A program made the translations under genes and the position numbers. From Comamonas sp. lk (GTDB lineage: Bacteria > Pseudomonadota > Gammaproteobacteria > Burkholderiales > Burkholderiaceae_C): 41,123 nucleotides of DNA. Of this stretch, positions 26,218-34,921 are shown in pieces (the stretch's first letter is position 1; each line of letters opens with the position of its first letter). Under the pieces are notes generated by a model. It saw nothing but the letters and a program-made list of their open reading frames with translations, was not told the origin of the DNA and made no database searches. Where the stretch lies: positions 1 through 41,123 of the forward strand of contig CAMATX010000013.1 in assembly GCA_945861345.1 (NCBI GenBank), in the 5' to 3' direction.

Positions 26218-27420
26218 CTAGCCCCGCGCCAGCGCGTGGTCCACGGCCTGCCGGCTGGCCCACCAGCTCACGGCCATGGCGGCGAGCAGGCCCACCAGGC
26301 CGTACCAGTGCAAATCGCGCATCTGGCCTTGGGCAATCAGCCAACCGCCGCTGGCCGCGCCCATGGCCTGGCCGGCGTACATGGCCGAGCTGTTAAGGGC
26401 AATCGAGGCCGAGGCCAGCGCTGGCGCAATACCTGCGAGGCGCGCCTGCTGCGCCGAGTTGGACGCAAAGCAGCCCAGGCCCCAGGGCAGGACGATCAGC
26501 GCGGCCAACACAATGTTGCTGCCCAGCGGCCAAAGCAAGAGGCTCAGCGCCATGGCGCCCACGCTCCACATCACCGCGCGCGGCGCCCCGGTACGGTCGA
26601 TATTGCGCGACATCAGCACATTGCCGACAAAGCCAAATGCGCCAAACCAGGCAAACAAAAGGCTGAGTTGCGCCGGGCCAAACTGCAGCTCCTGCTTGAA
26701 GTAGGGCGCGAAATACGAGAACAGCACAAACTGCCCCGCCGAAAACAAGACTGTCACCGCCACGCACAACATGAGCGCGGGCGAGCGCAGCGTCAGGCCC
26801 CAGGCCGCACGCGAGAGCGCGGGTGGCCGCACGCCGTTGGGCAAGGTGCGCCACACCCAAAAGGCGCTCAGCAAGCTCAGCGCAGCGATGGCGCCAAAGG
26901 CGGCGCGCCAGCCCAGCGTGCCGCCAATCCAGGCGCCCAGCGGCGTGCCCAGCACCGAGGCCACCGACCAGCCCATGAACACAAAGGTAATCGCCCGTCC
27001 CCGCTGCGCCGGCGCAACCAGCAAGTTGATGCACGAGGCTGCCTGGGGCGTAAAAATCGCTGGCGCCAGCGCGGCGAGCATGCGCACCGCCAAGAGCGCG
27101 CCAAAGTCCGGCATGCAGGCGCTGGCCAGCAGAAAAACGCCGTACCACAGCAATGACAGCGCCAGCAAGCGCCGCCGGTCCCATCCGGCCACCAGCGTGG
27201 CGCACAAGGGCGCGCCCAGACACATCACCACGGCCGCAGCGGTAATGAGTTGCCCTGCCACGGGCACCGAAACCTGCAAATCAGCGCTGATGTCATTGAG
27301 CGTGCCCGGCACCACCATCACGCCGGTGCCGATCACAAAGTTGCCAAACAACAAAGGCCACAGCACCCGGGGCAGGGGCGCGTCGGCGGGCAGGTCGGCG
27401 GTGTCATGGGGCGCGGGCAT
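26218..27420 (-). CDS. Major facilitator superfamily transporter
   Basis: A 400-residue membrane protein with about twelve hydrophobic segments and the MFS loop GWDRRRLLALSLLWYG after the second segment. It resembles AraJ/Cmx-type drug or sugar efflux permeases, for example FGNFVIGTGVMVVPGTLNDISADL at the start and RGRAITFVFMGWSVASVLGTPLG in the first half. The substrate is unknown. It lies 41 nt downstream of the FAD oxidoreductase on the same strand and may be co-transcribed, so export of an amine-related compound is possible but unproven. Confidence 0.88.
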   Translation of the reverse strand: MPAPHDTADLPADAPLPRVLWPLLFGNFVIGTGVMVVPGTLNDISADLQVSVPVAGQLITAAAVVMCLGAPLCATLVAGWDRRRLLALSLLWYGVFLLASACMPDFGALLAVRMLAALAPAIFTPQAASCINLLVAPAQRGRAITFVFMGWSVASVLGTPLGAWIGGTLGWRAAFGAIAALSLLSAFWVWRTLPNGVRPPALSRAAWGLTLRSPALMLCVAVTVLFSAGQFVLFSYFAPYFKQELQFGPAQLSLLFAWFGAFGFVGNVLMSRNIDRTGAPRAVMWSVGAMALSLLLWPLGSNIVLAALIVLPWGLGCFASNSAQQARLAGIAPALASASIALNSSAMYAGQAMGAASGGWLIAQGQMRDLHWYGLVGLLAAMAVSWWASRQAVDHALARG

Positions 27421-27461
27421 GGGCTACTTTGGTGTACGCCAGGGGTGGCCTGGCGCCGGGG

Positions 27462-28847
27462 TTAACGGTTGGTAAGCGTGTCGGCCAAAGTGGCCAGGTG
27501 CGAGGTGCGATCCAGCCCGGCAAACTCGCGCTTGTCAGCCCAATGGTAGAGCTTGTACATGCCGTGGATGCCCAGCCAGCGCAAAGGCTCGGGCTCCCAG
27601 GGGCGCACTTGGCGGTTTACCCAGGGCAGGCGCGTCAAATCGGTGTCGCGCCCCAGCAGCAAATCGGTCAACGTGCGGCCGGCCAGGTTGGAGCTGGACA
27701 CGCCCAGGCCCACATAGCCGCCCGCCCAGGCCATGCCACTGGCGCGGTCCAGGCCGACGGTGGTGCACCAGTCGCGCGGCACGCCCAGCACGCCGCACCA
27801 GGCATGGTCTATGCGCAACCCCTGCGCTTGCGGAAACCAGCGCAGCAGCATGGCGTGCAGACGCTCGATGGTGGCTTGCTGCGTGACGCCCTGCACATCG
27901 GTGGCCGAGCCAAAGCGGTACGGCACGCCGCGCCCGCCCAGGGCAATGCGCCCTTCGCGCGTGCGCTGGGCGTAGCCATAGGCGTGGGCCGAGTCGCTGA
28001 CCAGTTCGCAGCCGCGCCAGCCAATCGAATCCCACAGCGCGTCCGGTAGCGGCTCGGTAATCAGCAAGGCGCTGTTCATCGGAATCCACTGGCGCTTGAG
28101 GCCGGGCAGGCTGGCCGTAAAGCCTTCGGTGGCCCGCACGATGAGCGGTGCGCGCACGGTGCCGTGCGGCGTTTGCACCCGCCCCGGCTCCAGGCCGATG
28201 ACCGCGCTTTGCTCGTAAATCCTAACGCCCATGCGCTCTACCGTCTGGGCCAGGCCGCGCACCAGTTTGGCGGGCTGCACGCGTGCCGTGCCGTGGTGTA
28301 CCAGTGCGCCTTGGGCTTGGTCCATGTGCAGACGCGCGCGGGTTTGGGCGGCGTCCAGCAGGCTGATGCGCTGGGGCGGCACGTCCCAGCCCAGCGCCTC
28401 GTGGTAGTTGGCCCGCACCCGCTGCATTTGGGCCGCGCTGGTGGCCACCCGCAAGGTGTCGGCGCGCACCATGTCGGCCTCGATGCCCTCGCGCGCGGCC
28501 ACGGCCAGCACCTCGTCCACGGTGCCGTGCATCGCCGTCTCCATGGCGACCACGGCCGCGCGGCTGGAGTGCGCCAGGTATTTCTCGCGCGACCAGCTAA
28601 ATCCGCCCGACAGCCAGCCGCCGTTGCGCCCCGACGCGCCAAAGCCGCAAAACTCTTTTTCCACCACGGTAATGCGCAAATCCGGCTGCGCCCGCTTGAG
28701 GTAATACGCCGTCCACAAACCGGTATAGCCGCCGCCCACGATGCAGACATCGGCATCGCGGTCGCCGGGCAAGGGCGCACGCGGCGCTGGCAGGCCGCCG
28801 ATGTCGGCGTACCAGAAGGAGATTTGGCCGTTGGTGGGGTGGGGCAT
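27462..28847 (-). CDS. FAD-dependent amine oxidoreductase, DAO family (PuuB-like)
   Basis: A 461-residue flavoprotein of the DAO family. The FAD-binding motif is CIVGGGYTGLWTAYYL (35-50) with the adenosine-binding VVEKE (61-65), followed by GFGASGRNGGWLSGG, a signature shared by gamma-glutamylputrescine oxidases and related enzymes. The C-terminal FAD contact WAGGYVGLGVSSSNLAG is also present. Such enzymes oxidise amines or amino acids, producing an aldehyde or keto acid, ammonia and hydrogen peroxide. The exact substrate is not readable. The start at 28847 (MPHPTNGQ) is preferred to the codon at 28913, which lies in the AT-rich intergenic region. Confidence 0.85.
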   Translation of the reverse strand: MPHPTNGQISFWYADIGGLPAPRAPLPGDRDADVCIVGGGYTGLWTAYYLKRAQPDLRITVVEKEFCGFGASGRNGGWLSGGFSWSREKYLAHSSRAAVVAMETAMHGTVDEVLAVAAREGIEADMVRADTLRVATSAAQMQRVRANYHEALGWDVPPQRISLLDAAQTRARLHMDQAQGALVHHGTARVQPAKLVRGLAQTVERMGVRIYEQSAVIGLEPGRVQTPHGTVRAPLIVRATEGFTASLPGLKRQWIPMNSALLITEPLPDALWDSIGWRGCELVSDSAHAYGYAQRTREGRIALGGRGVPYRFGSATDVQGVTQQATIERLHAMLLRWFPQAQGLRIDHAWCGVLGVPRDWCTTVGLDRASGMAWAGGYVGLGVSSSNLAGRTLTDLLLGRDTDLTRLPWVNRQVRPWEPEPLRWLGIHGMYKLYHWADKREFAGLDRTSHLATLADTLTNR

Positions 28848-28964
28848 GGGCAGTAGCTTAATCGCGAGTAAATCCGCCAACCCAGGGTAAACCCTGTAGA
28901 AATTGCTCCTCATTGGCGCAAAATGGTTACATTAAAAATAATTGTTATCTAAATAGATATTTTC

Positions 28965-29281
28965 ATGTTGTTCCGGCAGGAAGTAGCCGCTGCACAAGCG
29001 GCCCAGTACCTAGGCAGCGTGCGCTTGCAGCGGCCTTGGTCTTATGCTGGGGTAACCGGCCTCGCATTGGCCCTGGCCCTGATGCTGGTCGCCTTTGCCA
29101 CCTGGGGCGAGGTCAACCGAAAAGCACGCCTAAGCGGTGTGGTGGTGCCTAGCCAGGGCAGCCTCAACATCAGCGCGCCGCAAGCGGCTTAGTGATGGAC
29201 CTACCAGTGCGTGAAGGCCAAAGCGTACGCATGCAGCCGGTGTTCTCGCGCCACGCTAAAGCGCCGCAGATGCGCTTGTGA
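28965..29281 (+). pseudogene. Remnant of an HlyD/CvaA-family secretion adaptor, frameshifted and truncated
   Basis: The first 75 codons (28965-29192) resemble the start of a type I secretion periplasmic adaptor. A short cytoplasmic N-terminus, LFRQEVAAAQAAQYLGSVRL, is followed by one membrane segment (about 30-46, ALALALMLVAFATWGE) and SGVVVPSQGSLNISAPQ. A stop then interrupts. Shifting one base back at 29186 continues the expected biotinyl-lipoyl hairpin as GLVMDLPVREGQSVRMQPVF until a stop at 29279-29281. This is a one-base deletion followed by loss of about 300 codons. No ABC exporter or cargo peptide is nearby. Confidence 0.75.
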
Positions 29282-29318
29282 TCATCACTTCATTCTTACA
29301 CTCCGTGCTACATTTTTC

Positions 29319-29334
29319 TGCTAATATGCTTTTA
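29319..29334 (+). promoter_or_regulatory. Extended -10 promoter abutting the antitoxin start
   Basis: TGCTAATAT (29319-29327) matches an extended -10 element. The expected transcription start, about seven bases downstream, falls on the ATG at 29334, and no Shine-Dalgarno sequence precedes that ATG. The antitoxin mRNA may be leaderless. Confidence 0.5.
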
Positions 29335-29594
29335 TGCGTACTACCCTCGACTTACCCGACCCGCTGATGCGCGAGCTCAAGGCCCGCGCGGCGATGGAGG
29401 GGGTCAAGCTCAAAGACTACTTTGCGGCCATGGTGCGCGATGCTTTGCAAAAGCCCCCTACTTTGGCCGCAGAGCAGGTGCGTAGCCAGGTTCCGGTATT
29501 CACGCGCAAGGGCATCAAAAAATTGCCCCCTATGCCTGCCCTGACCAATCGGCAAATCAGCGCGCTGCTGGATGCGTCGGATAGCGCTTCTTAG
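29334..29594 (+). CDS. VapB-like antitoxin, ribbon-helix-helix type
   Basis: An 86-residue protein whose first 40 residues, MRTTLDLPDPLMRELKARAA then EGVKLKDYFAAMVRDAL, have the beta-strand/two-helix pattern of a ribbon-helix-helix DNA-binding domain. The basic, flexible C-terminal half is suited to wrapping the partner toxin. It lies 11 nt before a PIN-domain gene, the classic antitoxin-toxin order. Family knowledge: such antitoxins block the toxin and repress their own promoter. The start follows no ribosome-binding site and sits at the predicted transcription start. Confidence 0.82.
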   Translation: MRTTLDLPDPLMRELKARAAMEGVKLKDYFAAMVRDALQKPPTLAAEQVRSQVPVFTRKGIKKLPPMPALTNRQISALLDASDSAS

Positions 29595-29605
29595 GCTTAC
29601 CGGCA

Positions 29606-30055
29606 ATGGCGCAAGCGAGTGCAAGCGGAGCCGGTGATCTGCCTGACCTGAATGTTTGGTTGGCTTTGCTCAACGCCAACCACCCGCACCATGGTGCTGC
29701 AAAAAATTACTGGGATTCGCTGGCCGGTGCGCGCATGTTTTTTTGTCGCATCACCATGCTCGGTCTATTACGTTTGTCCACCAATAAAGCCGTCATGGGT
29801 GGCGTGCCCTACACCACCGCAGAGGCGTGGCAGGCTTACCGCAAGGTGGCGGGCATGCCTGAAGTAGGTTTTGTGGCAGAAACGCCAGGCATTGAGAGTG
29901 CGATGGAGCAGTTCACGCAATCCAAGGGCTTTACCCACGCAGATTTGACAGACGCCTATCTGGCCGCATTCGCCCGCGTGGCAGGCCTGCGCTTGGTGAC
30001 TTTTGATTCGGGCTTTTCCAAGTACAAGGACTTAAGCTGGCAGTTGCTGGCCTAA
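29606..30055 (+). CDS. VapC-like PIN-domain ribonuclease toxin
   Basis: A 149-residue PIN-domain protein. The first catalytic acidic residue is in LPDLNVWLALLN (Asp14). Later acidic positions are in FTHADLTDAYLAAFA and VTFDSGFSKYKDL near the C-terminus, a full set for the metal-dependent nuclease site. VapC toxins cut tRNA or rRNA; the target of this one is unknown. It follows the antitoxin by 11 nt and is closed by a bidirectional terminator. The active site looks intact, so the pair is probably functional. Confidence 0.85.
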   Translation: MAQASASGAGDLPDLNVWLALLNANHPHHGAAKNYWDSLAGARMFFCRITMLGLLRLSTNKAVMGGVPYTTAEAWQAYRKVAGMPEVGFVAETPGIESAMEQFTQSKGFTHADLTDAYLAAFARVAGLRLVTFDSGFSKYKDLSWQLLA

Positions 30056-30076
30056 GCCCTTCGTTGCCCCATCAAA

Positions 30077-30100
30077 AAAGGCCGCTTCACAGCGGCCTTT
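30077..30100. terminator. Bidirectional intrinsic terminator
   Basis: AAAGGCCGCT (30077-30086), TCAC loop, AGCGGCCTTT (30091-30100) forms a perfect 10-bp stem. An A-run (from 30074) lies on one side and TTTCTC on the other, so it can stop both the vapBC message and the convergent BMP-transporter operon. Confidence 0.85.
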
Positions 30101-30120
30101 CTCACAGGGTTAAAACCCGA

Positions 30121-31257
30121 TCACTTGCCTGGCACTTTGCCTTCCACGCCTTTGACGTAAAACATCACGCCGCTTAGGAATTTGTCGTCAGCGACTTCGC
30201 CGTCTTTCAGGATGGTCTTGCCGGTGTTGTCTACCAAGGGACCTTTCCAGATGCTGAAGGTGCCCGCTTTCAGGCCTGCTCTGACTTCATCGACTTTGGC
30301 TTTGGTTTCTGCGGGCACGTCTTCGGCCACAGAGACCAGGTCAATCGCGCCTTCTTTCACGCCCCACCAGACGCCGCCGGTAGTCCAAGTGCCTTCCAGG
30401 GCGTCTTTGGTGGCTTTGATGTAGTAGGGAGTCCAGTTAATGACGGCTGATGCCAAGTGGGCTTTGGGGCCGTAGGCGGTCATGTCCGAATCCCAACCAA
30501 AGGCGCGCTTGCCTTTGTCTTGTGCGGTTTTGAGCACAGCGGGTGAATCGGTGTTTTGGAACAGCACATCCGCGCCGCCATTGATCAGGCTGGTAGCCGC
30601 TTCGGTTTCTTTTGGCGGGTTGAACCACTCATTGACCCAGACCACTTTGGTCTTGACCTTGGGGTTGCTGGTTTGCGCGCCGAGCGTGAAGCTGTTGATG
30701 TTGCGGATCACTTCGGGGATTGGCACCGAAGCGACCACGCCTAGCGTGCCGGTCTTGCTCATCTTGCCTGCGATCAGCCCGGCCATATAGGCGCCTTCGT
30801 AGGTGCGGCTGTCGTAGGTGCGCATGTTGTCGGCGGTTTTGTAGCCGGTGGCATGCTCAAACTTGACGTCTTTGAATTCGGGGGCCAACTTGAGCATGGT
30901 TTCCATGTAGCCAAAGGTGGTGCCGAAAATGACTTTATTGCCTTGGCTGGCCATGTCGCGGATCACGCGCTCTGCGTCAGCCGATTCGGGCACGTTTTCG
31001 ACAAAAGAGGTGACGATCTTGTCACCGAATTCTTTTTCAACCGCTTTGCGCGCGTTGTCATGTGCAAAAGTCCAGCCGCCATCGCCCACCGGGCCGACGT
31101 AGGCAAATGCGATCTTGAGCGGCTCGGCCTTGGGCGCCGAGGCAGCCGGGGCGGGCGCTGCAGCTTCAGGCTTCTTGCCGCAGCCTACCAGCACCGCAGC
31201 GGCCACCGCAGTGACGGCCGCCAGTTTGAGCAGCGAACGTTTTTGCACATCTGTCAT
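30121..31257 (-). CDS. BMP family ABC transporter substrate-binding lipoprotein (purine/nucleoside type)
   Basis: A 378-residue periplasmic binding protein of the Med/BMP family, which includes nucleoside-binding PnrA and purine-binding relatives. The signal peptide ends LVGC (Cys26), so it is a lipoprotein; an Ala/Pro-rich spacer follows. The core starts at KIAFAYVGPVGDGGWTFAHDNAR (about 48-70), with FGTTFGYMETML, RTYEGAYMAGLIAG, GVVASVPIPEVIRNINSFTLGA and FGWDSDM, all diagnostic. It is the last gene of a four-gene minus-strand operon with two permeases and a double ATPase, and it faces away from xanthine dehydrogenase, so the ligand is probably a purine base or nucleoside (inference). Confidence 0.9.
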   Translation of the reverse strand: MTDVQKRSLLKLAAVTAVAAAVLVGCGKKPEAAAPAPAASAPKAEPLKIAFAYVGPVGDGGWTFAHDNARKAVEKEFGDKIVTSFVENVPESADAERVIRDMASQGNKVIFGTTFGYMETMLKLAPEFKDVKFEHATGYKTADNMRTYDSRTYEGAYMAGLIAGKMSKTGTLGVVASVPIPEVIRNINSFTLGAQTSNPKVKTKVVWVNEWFNPPKETEAATSLINGGADVLFQNTDSPAVLKTAQDKGKRAFGWDSDMTAYGPKAHLASAVINWTPYYIKATKDALEGTWTTGGVWWGVKEGAIDLVSVAEDVPAETKAKVDEVRAGLKAGTFSIWKGPLVDNTGKTILKDGEVADDKFLSGVMFYVKGVEGKVPGK

Positions 31258-31298
31258 GTCATTTCCTTTGTAAAAAATAAGGTCAGCGAGAAAAAAAC

Positions 31299-32222
31299 TT
31301 AGGAACCGGGGTAGAAGGGTTTCCCGATCGAAGCCGGCATATTAATCCGAATCCAGGCCGGATTGCGGGAAATCAGGGCCAGTACCACGATGGTCGCCAC
31401 ATAGGGCAGCATGCTCAGCACCTGGCTGGGCACGTCCACGCCGATGCCCTGCAAGTGGAATTGGAGCATGGTTACACCACCAAACAAATACGCCCCAAGG
31501 AGTACACGGCCAGGCCGCCAGGTGGCAAAAGTGGTGAGCGCCAAGGCAATCCAACCCTTGCCAGCCACCATGCCCTCGACCCACAGCGGGGTGTAAATAA
31601 CTGAGATGTAGGCCCCGGCCAGCCCGCACAGCGCACCCCCGGCCACCACGCAGGCCATGCGGATCCAGCGTACCGGGTAGCCCAGGGCGTGGGCCGACTC
31701 GGGGTTTTCGCCCACGCTGCGCATCACCAGACCGCTGCGCGTGCGGTACAAAAACCACACCAGCGCGCCGGCAAAAGCCATCGTCAGGTACACCAGCGGG
31801 TGGTGCTTGAAAAACGCCGAGCCTATGAAAGGGATGTCCGACAGGCCGGGGATGGAAAACGTCGGCCGCTCGGGGATCTTTTCTTGCACATAGCCCACGC
31901 CCACAAAGGCTGAAAACCCGGCGCCAAAAAGGCTGAGCGCCAGCCCGGTGGCGTATTGGTTGGTGTTGAGCCAGATCACCAGCGCGCCAAAGATGGCGGC
32001 CATCACGCCCCCGGCCAGCATGCCGGCGGCAAAGCCCAGCGTGTCGCTGCCGGTGTGCACCACGGTGGCAAAACCGGCAATCGCGGCGCACAGCATCATG
32101 CCCTCGGCGCCCAGGTTGACGATGCCCGCTTTTTCGTTGATCAACAGCCCCAGCGAGGCGATGGCCAGCACCGTGCCGGCGTTGAGCGTGGCGGCAATCA
32201 GCAGTGCGTAGGACTCCATCAA
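31299..32222 (-). CDS. ABC transporter permease (BMP/nucleoside-type), second subunit
   Basis: A 307-residue inner-membrane permease of the branched-chain/sugar-type permease family used by BMP importers. About eight hydrophobic segments are visible. Typical stretches are ASLGLLINEKAGIVNLGAEGMM near the N-terminus and RSGLVMRSVGENPESAHALGYPV, the cytoplasmic coupling loop contacting the ATPase, in the middle. It overlaps the upstream permease stop by 4 nt (ATGA) and precedes the binding-protein gene by 41 nt, which completes a heterodimeric membrane channel. Confidence 0.92.
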   Translation of the reverse strand: MMESYALLIAATLNAGTVLAIASLGLLINEKAGIVNLGAEGMMLCAAIAGFATVVHTGSDTLGFAAGMLAGGVMAAIFGALVIWLNTNQYATGLALSLFGAGFSAFVGVGYVQEKIPERPTFSIPGLSDIPFIGSAFFKHHPLVYLTMAFAGALVWFLYRTRSGLVMRSVGENPESAHALGYPVRWIRMACVVAGGALCGLAGAYISVIYTPLWVEGMVAGKGWIALALTTFATWRPGRVLLGAYLFGGVTMLQFHLQGIGVDVPSQVLSMLPYVATIVVLALISRNPAWIRINMPASIGKPFYPGS

Positions 32223-33298
32223 GCCGTTCCTCCAGAGGCGGCGGTGCGCAGGCGCACCAGCCGGTAGTTCACCAGCGTGTCACAGGCCAGCAGCGAAAAC
32301 AGCAGCAGGCCCTGAAATACCCCGGTCAGCGATTTGGGCATGCCCAGGCGCGACTGCGCCAACTCGCCGCCGATATAAAACATGCTCATCAGCAGGCTGG
32401 AAAATACCAGCCCCACCGGATGCAGCCGCCCCACATAGGCCACGATGATGGCGGCAAACCCATAGCCCGCCGGCACATAAGGGGTGAGCTGGCCGATAGG
32501 CCCGGCCACCTCCAGCGCCCCGGCCAGCCCGGCCATGCCGCCCGAGACCAGCAGCGCCGTCCACAAAGCCTGGCGCGCCGAAAAACCCGCGTAGCGCGCC
32601 GCCGCTGGCGCCAAGCCACCCACTTGCTGGGCAAAACCGGCCCGGGTGCGGAACAAAAATACCCACACCGCGCCGACCCCGACCAGCGCAAACAGCACGC
32701 CGATGCTCATGCGCGAGCCCGCCATCAGGCGCGGGATGTGCGTTGCTGCGTCAAAGTTTTTGGTTTGCGGGAAGTTGTAGCCCTGCGGGTCTTTCCAGGG
32801 GCCGTACACCAACAGGCCCAGCACCTGCACCGCCACGTACACCATCATCAGGCTGACCAAAATCTCGTTGGCATTAAAGCGGTCGCGCAAGAGCGCCGTG
32901 ATGGCCGCCCAAGCCATGCCGCCGAGCACGCCGGCCAAAGTCAGCGCCGCCACAATCCAGCTGCCGGTGTCCTTATCGGCCAAAAGCGCTACGCCGCTGG
33001 CGCATACCGCGCCAATGATGTACTGCCCCTCGGCGCCGATATTCCACACATTGGAGCGAAAACACACAGCCAGGCCCAGCGCAATCAGCAGCAAAGGCGT
33101 GGCTTTGACTACCAGCTCCCCCAGCGCATAACTGCTTTTGATCGGCTCCCAGAAAAACACCTGCAGCCCGCGCACCGGGTCTTTGCCCAGCAGGCTAAAA
33201 AGCAGTACGCCAATGAGCACCGTCAGCGCCAGCGCCAACAGGGGCGAGGCAAAGGTCCAAAACCCCGAGGCCTGGGGCCGCGCCTGCAGCTTGATCAT
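32219..33298 (-). CDS. ABC transporter permease (BMP/nucleoside-type), first subunit
   Basis: A 359-residue polytopic permease that pairs with the next gene. Hallmarks are ATPLLLIALGLAVCFRSNVWNIGAEGQY near residue 66, FNANEILVSLMMVYVAVQ, and a cytoplasmic coupling segment around RTRAGFAQQVGGLAPAAARYAGF. The start MIKLQARP at 33298 is chosen; it overlaps the ATPase stop by 4 nt, giving a translationally coupled chain of ATPase, permease and permease. The frame open upstream to 33328 lies inside the ATPase gene. Confidence 0.92.
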   Translation of the reverse strand: MIKLQARPQASGFWTFASPLLALALTVLIGVLLFSLLGKDPVRGLQVFFWEPIKSSYALGELVVKATPLLLIALGLAVCFRSNVWNIGAEGQYIIGAVCASGVALLADKDTGSWIVAALTLAGVLGGMAWAAITALLRDRFNANEILVSLMMVYVAVQVLGLLVYGPWKDPQGYNFPQTKNFDAATHIPRLMAGSRMSIGVLFALVGVGAVWVFLFRTRAGFAQQVGGLAPAAARYAGFSARQALWTALLVSGGMAGLAGALEVAGPIGQLTPYVPAGYGFAAIIVAYVGRLHPVGLVFSSLLMSMFYIGGELAQSRLGMPKSLTGVFQGLLLFSLLACDTLVNYRLVRLRTAASGGTA

Positions 33299-34812
33299 GT
33301 CTGCGCCTCCCACAAGCCGCTCATCCACGCGCCCAGCTGCGCCACCGTCGCTTGCGCTGCAGCCACCGAGGGCGAAAGGCGGCCATGCGCGATCACCTGC
33401 AGCCGGTCGCAGACCTCAAAGAGTTCGTCCAGCTCCTCGCTGACCACCAGCACGGCGCAACCGGCGTCACGCAAAGCCAAAATCGCGCCGCGAATCTGCG
33501 CCGCTGCGCCCACGTCCACGCCCCAGGTCGGCTGCGAGACGATGAACAGCGAAGGTTGGGCGTCAATTTCGCGGCCCACAATAAATTTTTGCAAATTGCC
33601 CCCCGACAGCGAACGCGCAGGCGCGTCCGGGCCGTTGGCCTTCACGCCAAAGCGCTCAATGATGCGCTGCGCCTGCGCGCGCAGGGCCGCAAGTTGCAGC
33701 CAGCCGCCGGCAAAACGCGGCCAGGCAATCGCTTCGGTGCGGGTGAGCAGCAGGTTGTGCGCCAGTCCCAGGCTGGGGACGGCGCCGCGCCCCAGGCGTT
33801 CCTCGGGCACGAAATGCAGGCCCAGCGCACGCCGCGCCGCCGGATGTTTGCCCGATACATCGACCTCGCCCATGCAAATGCTGCCCTTGGGTGCGCGGCA
33901 GTCCTCGCCCGAGAGCGCATACAGCAGCTCGCGCTGCCCATTGCCCGAGACACCGGCAATGCCCAGCACCTCGCCGGCGCGCACGTGCAGGTCAATGTCT
34001 TGCAGGTCCACGCCAAACTGGTCTTCGCGCGGCAGGTGCAAATTGCGCACCGTCAGGCGTGCCGCACCGGGCTCGCGCGCCTGGTGCTTGAGTTGGGGTG
34101 GCTCAGCGCCAATCATCATTTTGGAGAGCGAGGCATTGGACTCTTGCGCCGGGTTGCACACCCCGGTGACTTTGCCGCCGCGCAGCACTGTGCAGGCATT
34201 GCACAGGGCACGTATCTCGTGCAGCTTGTGGCTGATGTACAAAATGCTGCAGCCCTCGGAGGCCAATTGCTGCAGCACGATAAAGAGCTTTTCGACGGCC
34301 TGCGGCGTGAGCACCGAAGTGGGTTCGTCCAAAATCAGCAGCTGCGGCTGGGTCAGCAGGGCGCGGATGATCTCCACCCGTTGCATTTCGCCCACGCCCA
34401 GGGTGTGCACCGGGCGCGAGGGGTCGATGTCCAGCCCGTACTGGCGCGCTTTGTCGCTGATGCTTTGGCTGACCTGCGCCAAACTCAGGCTTTTGTCCAA
34501 GCCCAGCCAGACGTTTTCGGCCACGGTCGCTGTATCAAACAGGTTGAAATGCTGGAACACCATGCTGATACCCAGCGCGCGCGCCTCTTTGGGGTTGCGG
34601 ATGTGCACCGGCTGGCCGTTAAAGCGCATCTGGCCCGCATCGGGCTTGATCGCACCGTAAATAATCTTCATCAGCGTGGACTTGCCCGCGCCGTTCTCGC
34701 CCAGCACCGCATGCGTTTGGCCCGGCAGCACCGTGAGCGAGACGTCGCTGTTGGCGACCACGCCGGGGTAGGCTTTGGTGATGCCAGTCAGTTCAAGGCG
34801 GGGGTGGGTCAT
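33295..34812 (-). CDS. ABC transporter ATPase with two nucleotide-binding domains (BMP/nucleoside-type)
   Basis: A 505-residue duplicated ATPase that drives the two permeases. The first domain has Walker A GENGAGKST (38-46), signature VGEMQRVEI and Walker B LLILDEPTSVLTP. The second domain has the modified P-loop GIAGVSGNGQREL and the signature LSGGNLQKFIVGREI, as usual for sugar/nucleoside-type importers, where the second site is atypical. First gene of the importer operon, transcribed away from xdhA across 123 bases containing candidate operators. Its linkage to xanthine dehydrogenase suggests purine uptake. Confidence 0.93.
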   Translation of the reverse strand: MTHPRLELTGITKAYPGVVANSDVSLTVLPGQTHAVLGENGAGKSTLMKIIYGAIKPDAGQMRFNGQPVHIRNPKEARALGISMVFQHFNLFDTATVAENVWLGLDKSLSLAQVSQSISDKARQYGLDIDPSRPVHTLGVGEMQRVEIIRALLTQPQLLILDEPTSVLTPQAVEKLFIVLQQLASEGCSILYISHKLHEIRALCNACTVLRGGKVTGVCNPAQESNASLSKMMIGAEPPQLKHQAREPGAARLTVRNLHLPREDQFGVDLQDIDLHVRAGEVLGIAGVSGNGQRELLYALSGEDCRAPKGSICMGEVDVSGKHPAARRALGLHFVPEERLGRGAVPSLGLAHNLLLTRTEAIAWPRFAGGWLQLAALRAQAQRIIERFGVKANGPDAPARSLSGGNLQKFIVGREIDAQPSLFIVSQPTWGVDVGAAAQIRGAILALRDAGCAVLVVSEELDELFEVCDRLQVIAHGRLSPSVAAAQATVAQLGAWMSGLWEAQT

Positions 34813-34904
34813 GCGCGGACAGGCGGGGAGGAGGGCAGATGCGGATAGCTGAGAAACAGTGCATATGCTAACGTCTAAGCCACGCAGGACCTTCCTGATT
34901 TACC

Positions 34905-34921
34905 CTTGCATCTGACGCAAG
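34905..34921. promoter_or_regulatory. LysR-type-like operator in the importer/xdh divergent region
   Basis: CTTGC (34905-34909) and GCAAG (34917-34921) form a perfect inverted repeat with a 7-base spacer, containing the T-N11-A pattern of LysR-type regulator boxes. It lies 14 nt before the xdhA ATG. A second palindrome, GCATATGC (34861-34868), lies between it and the importer operon. No regulator gene is adjacent in the window. Confidence 0.45.

Noticed and set aside
28848-28964. Insertion sequence or attachment site at the AT-rich junction before the adaptor remnant
   Set aside because: No terminal inverted repeats, target duplication, transposase fragment or tRNA end could be seen; the AT-richness alone is not enough.
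32204-34660. Long plus-strand open frame of 818 codons opposite the two permeases and the ATPase
   Set aside because: Its translation is rich in Arg, His, Gln and Pro with no recognisable domain, and it lies antisense to three clearly coding genes; it is a GC-skew shadow.
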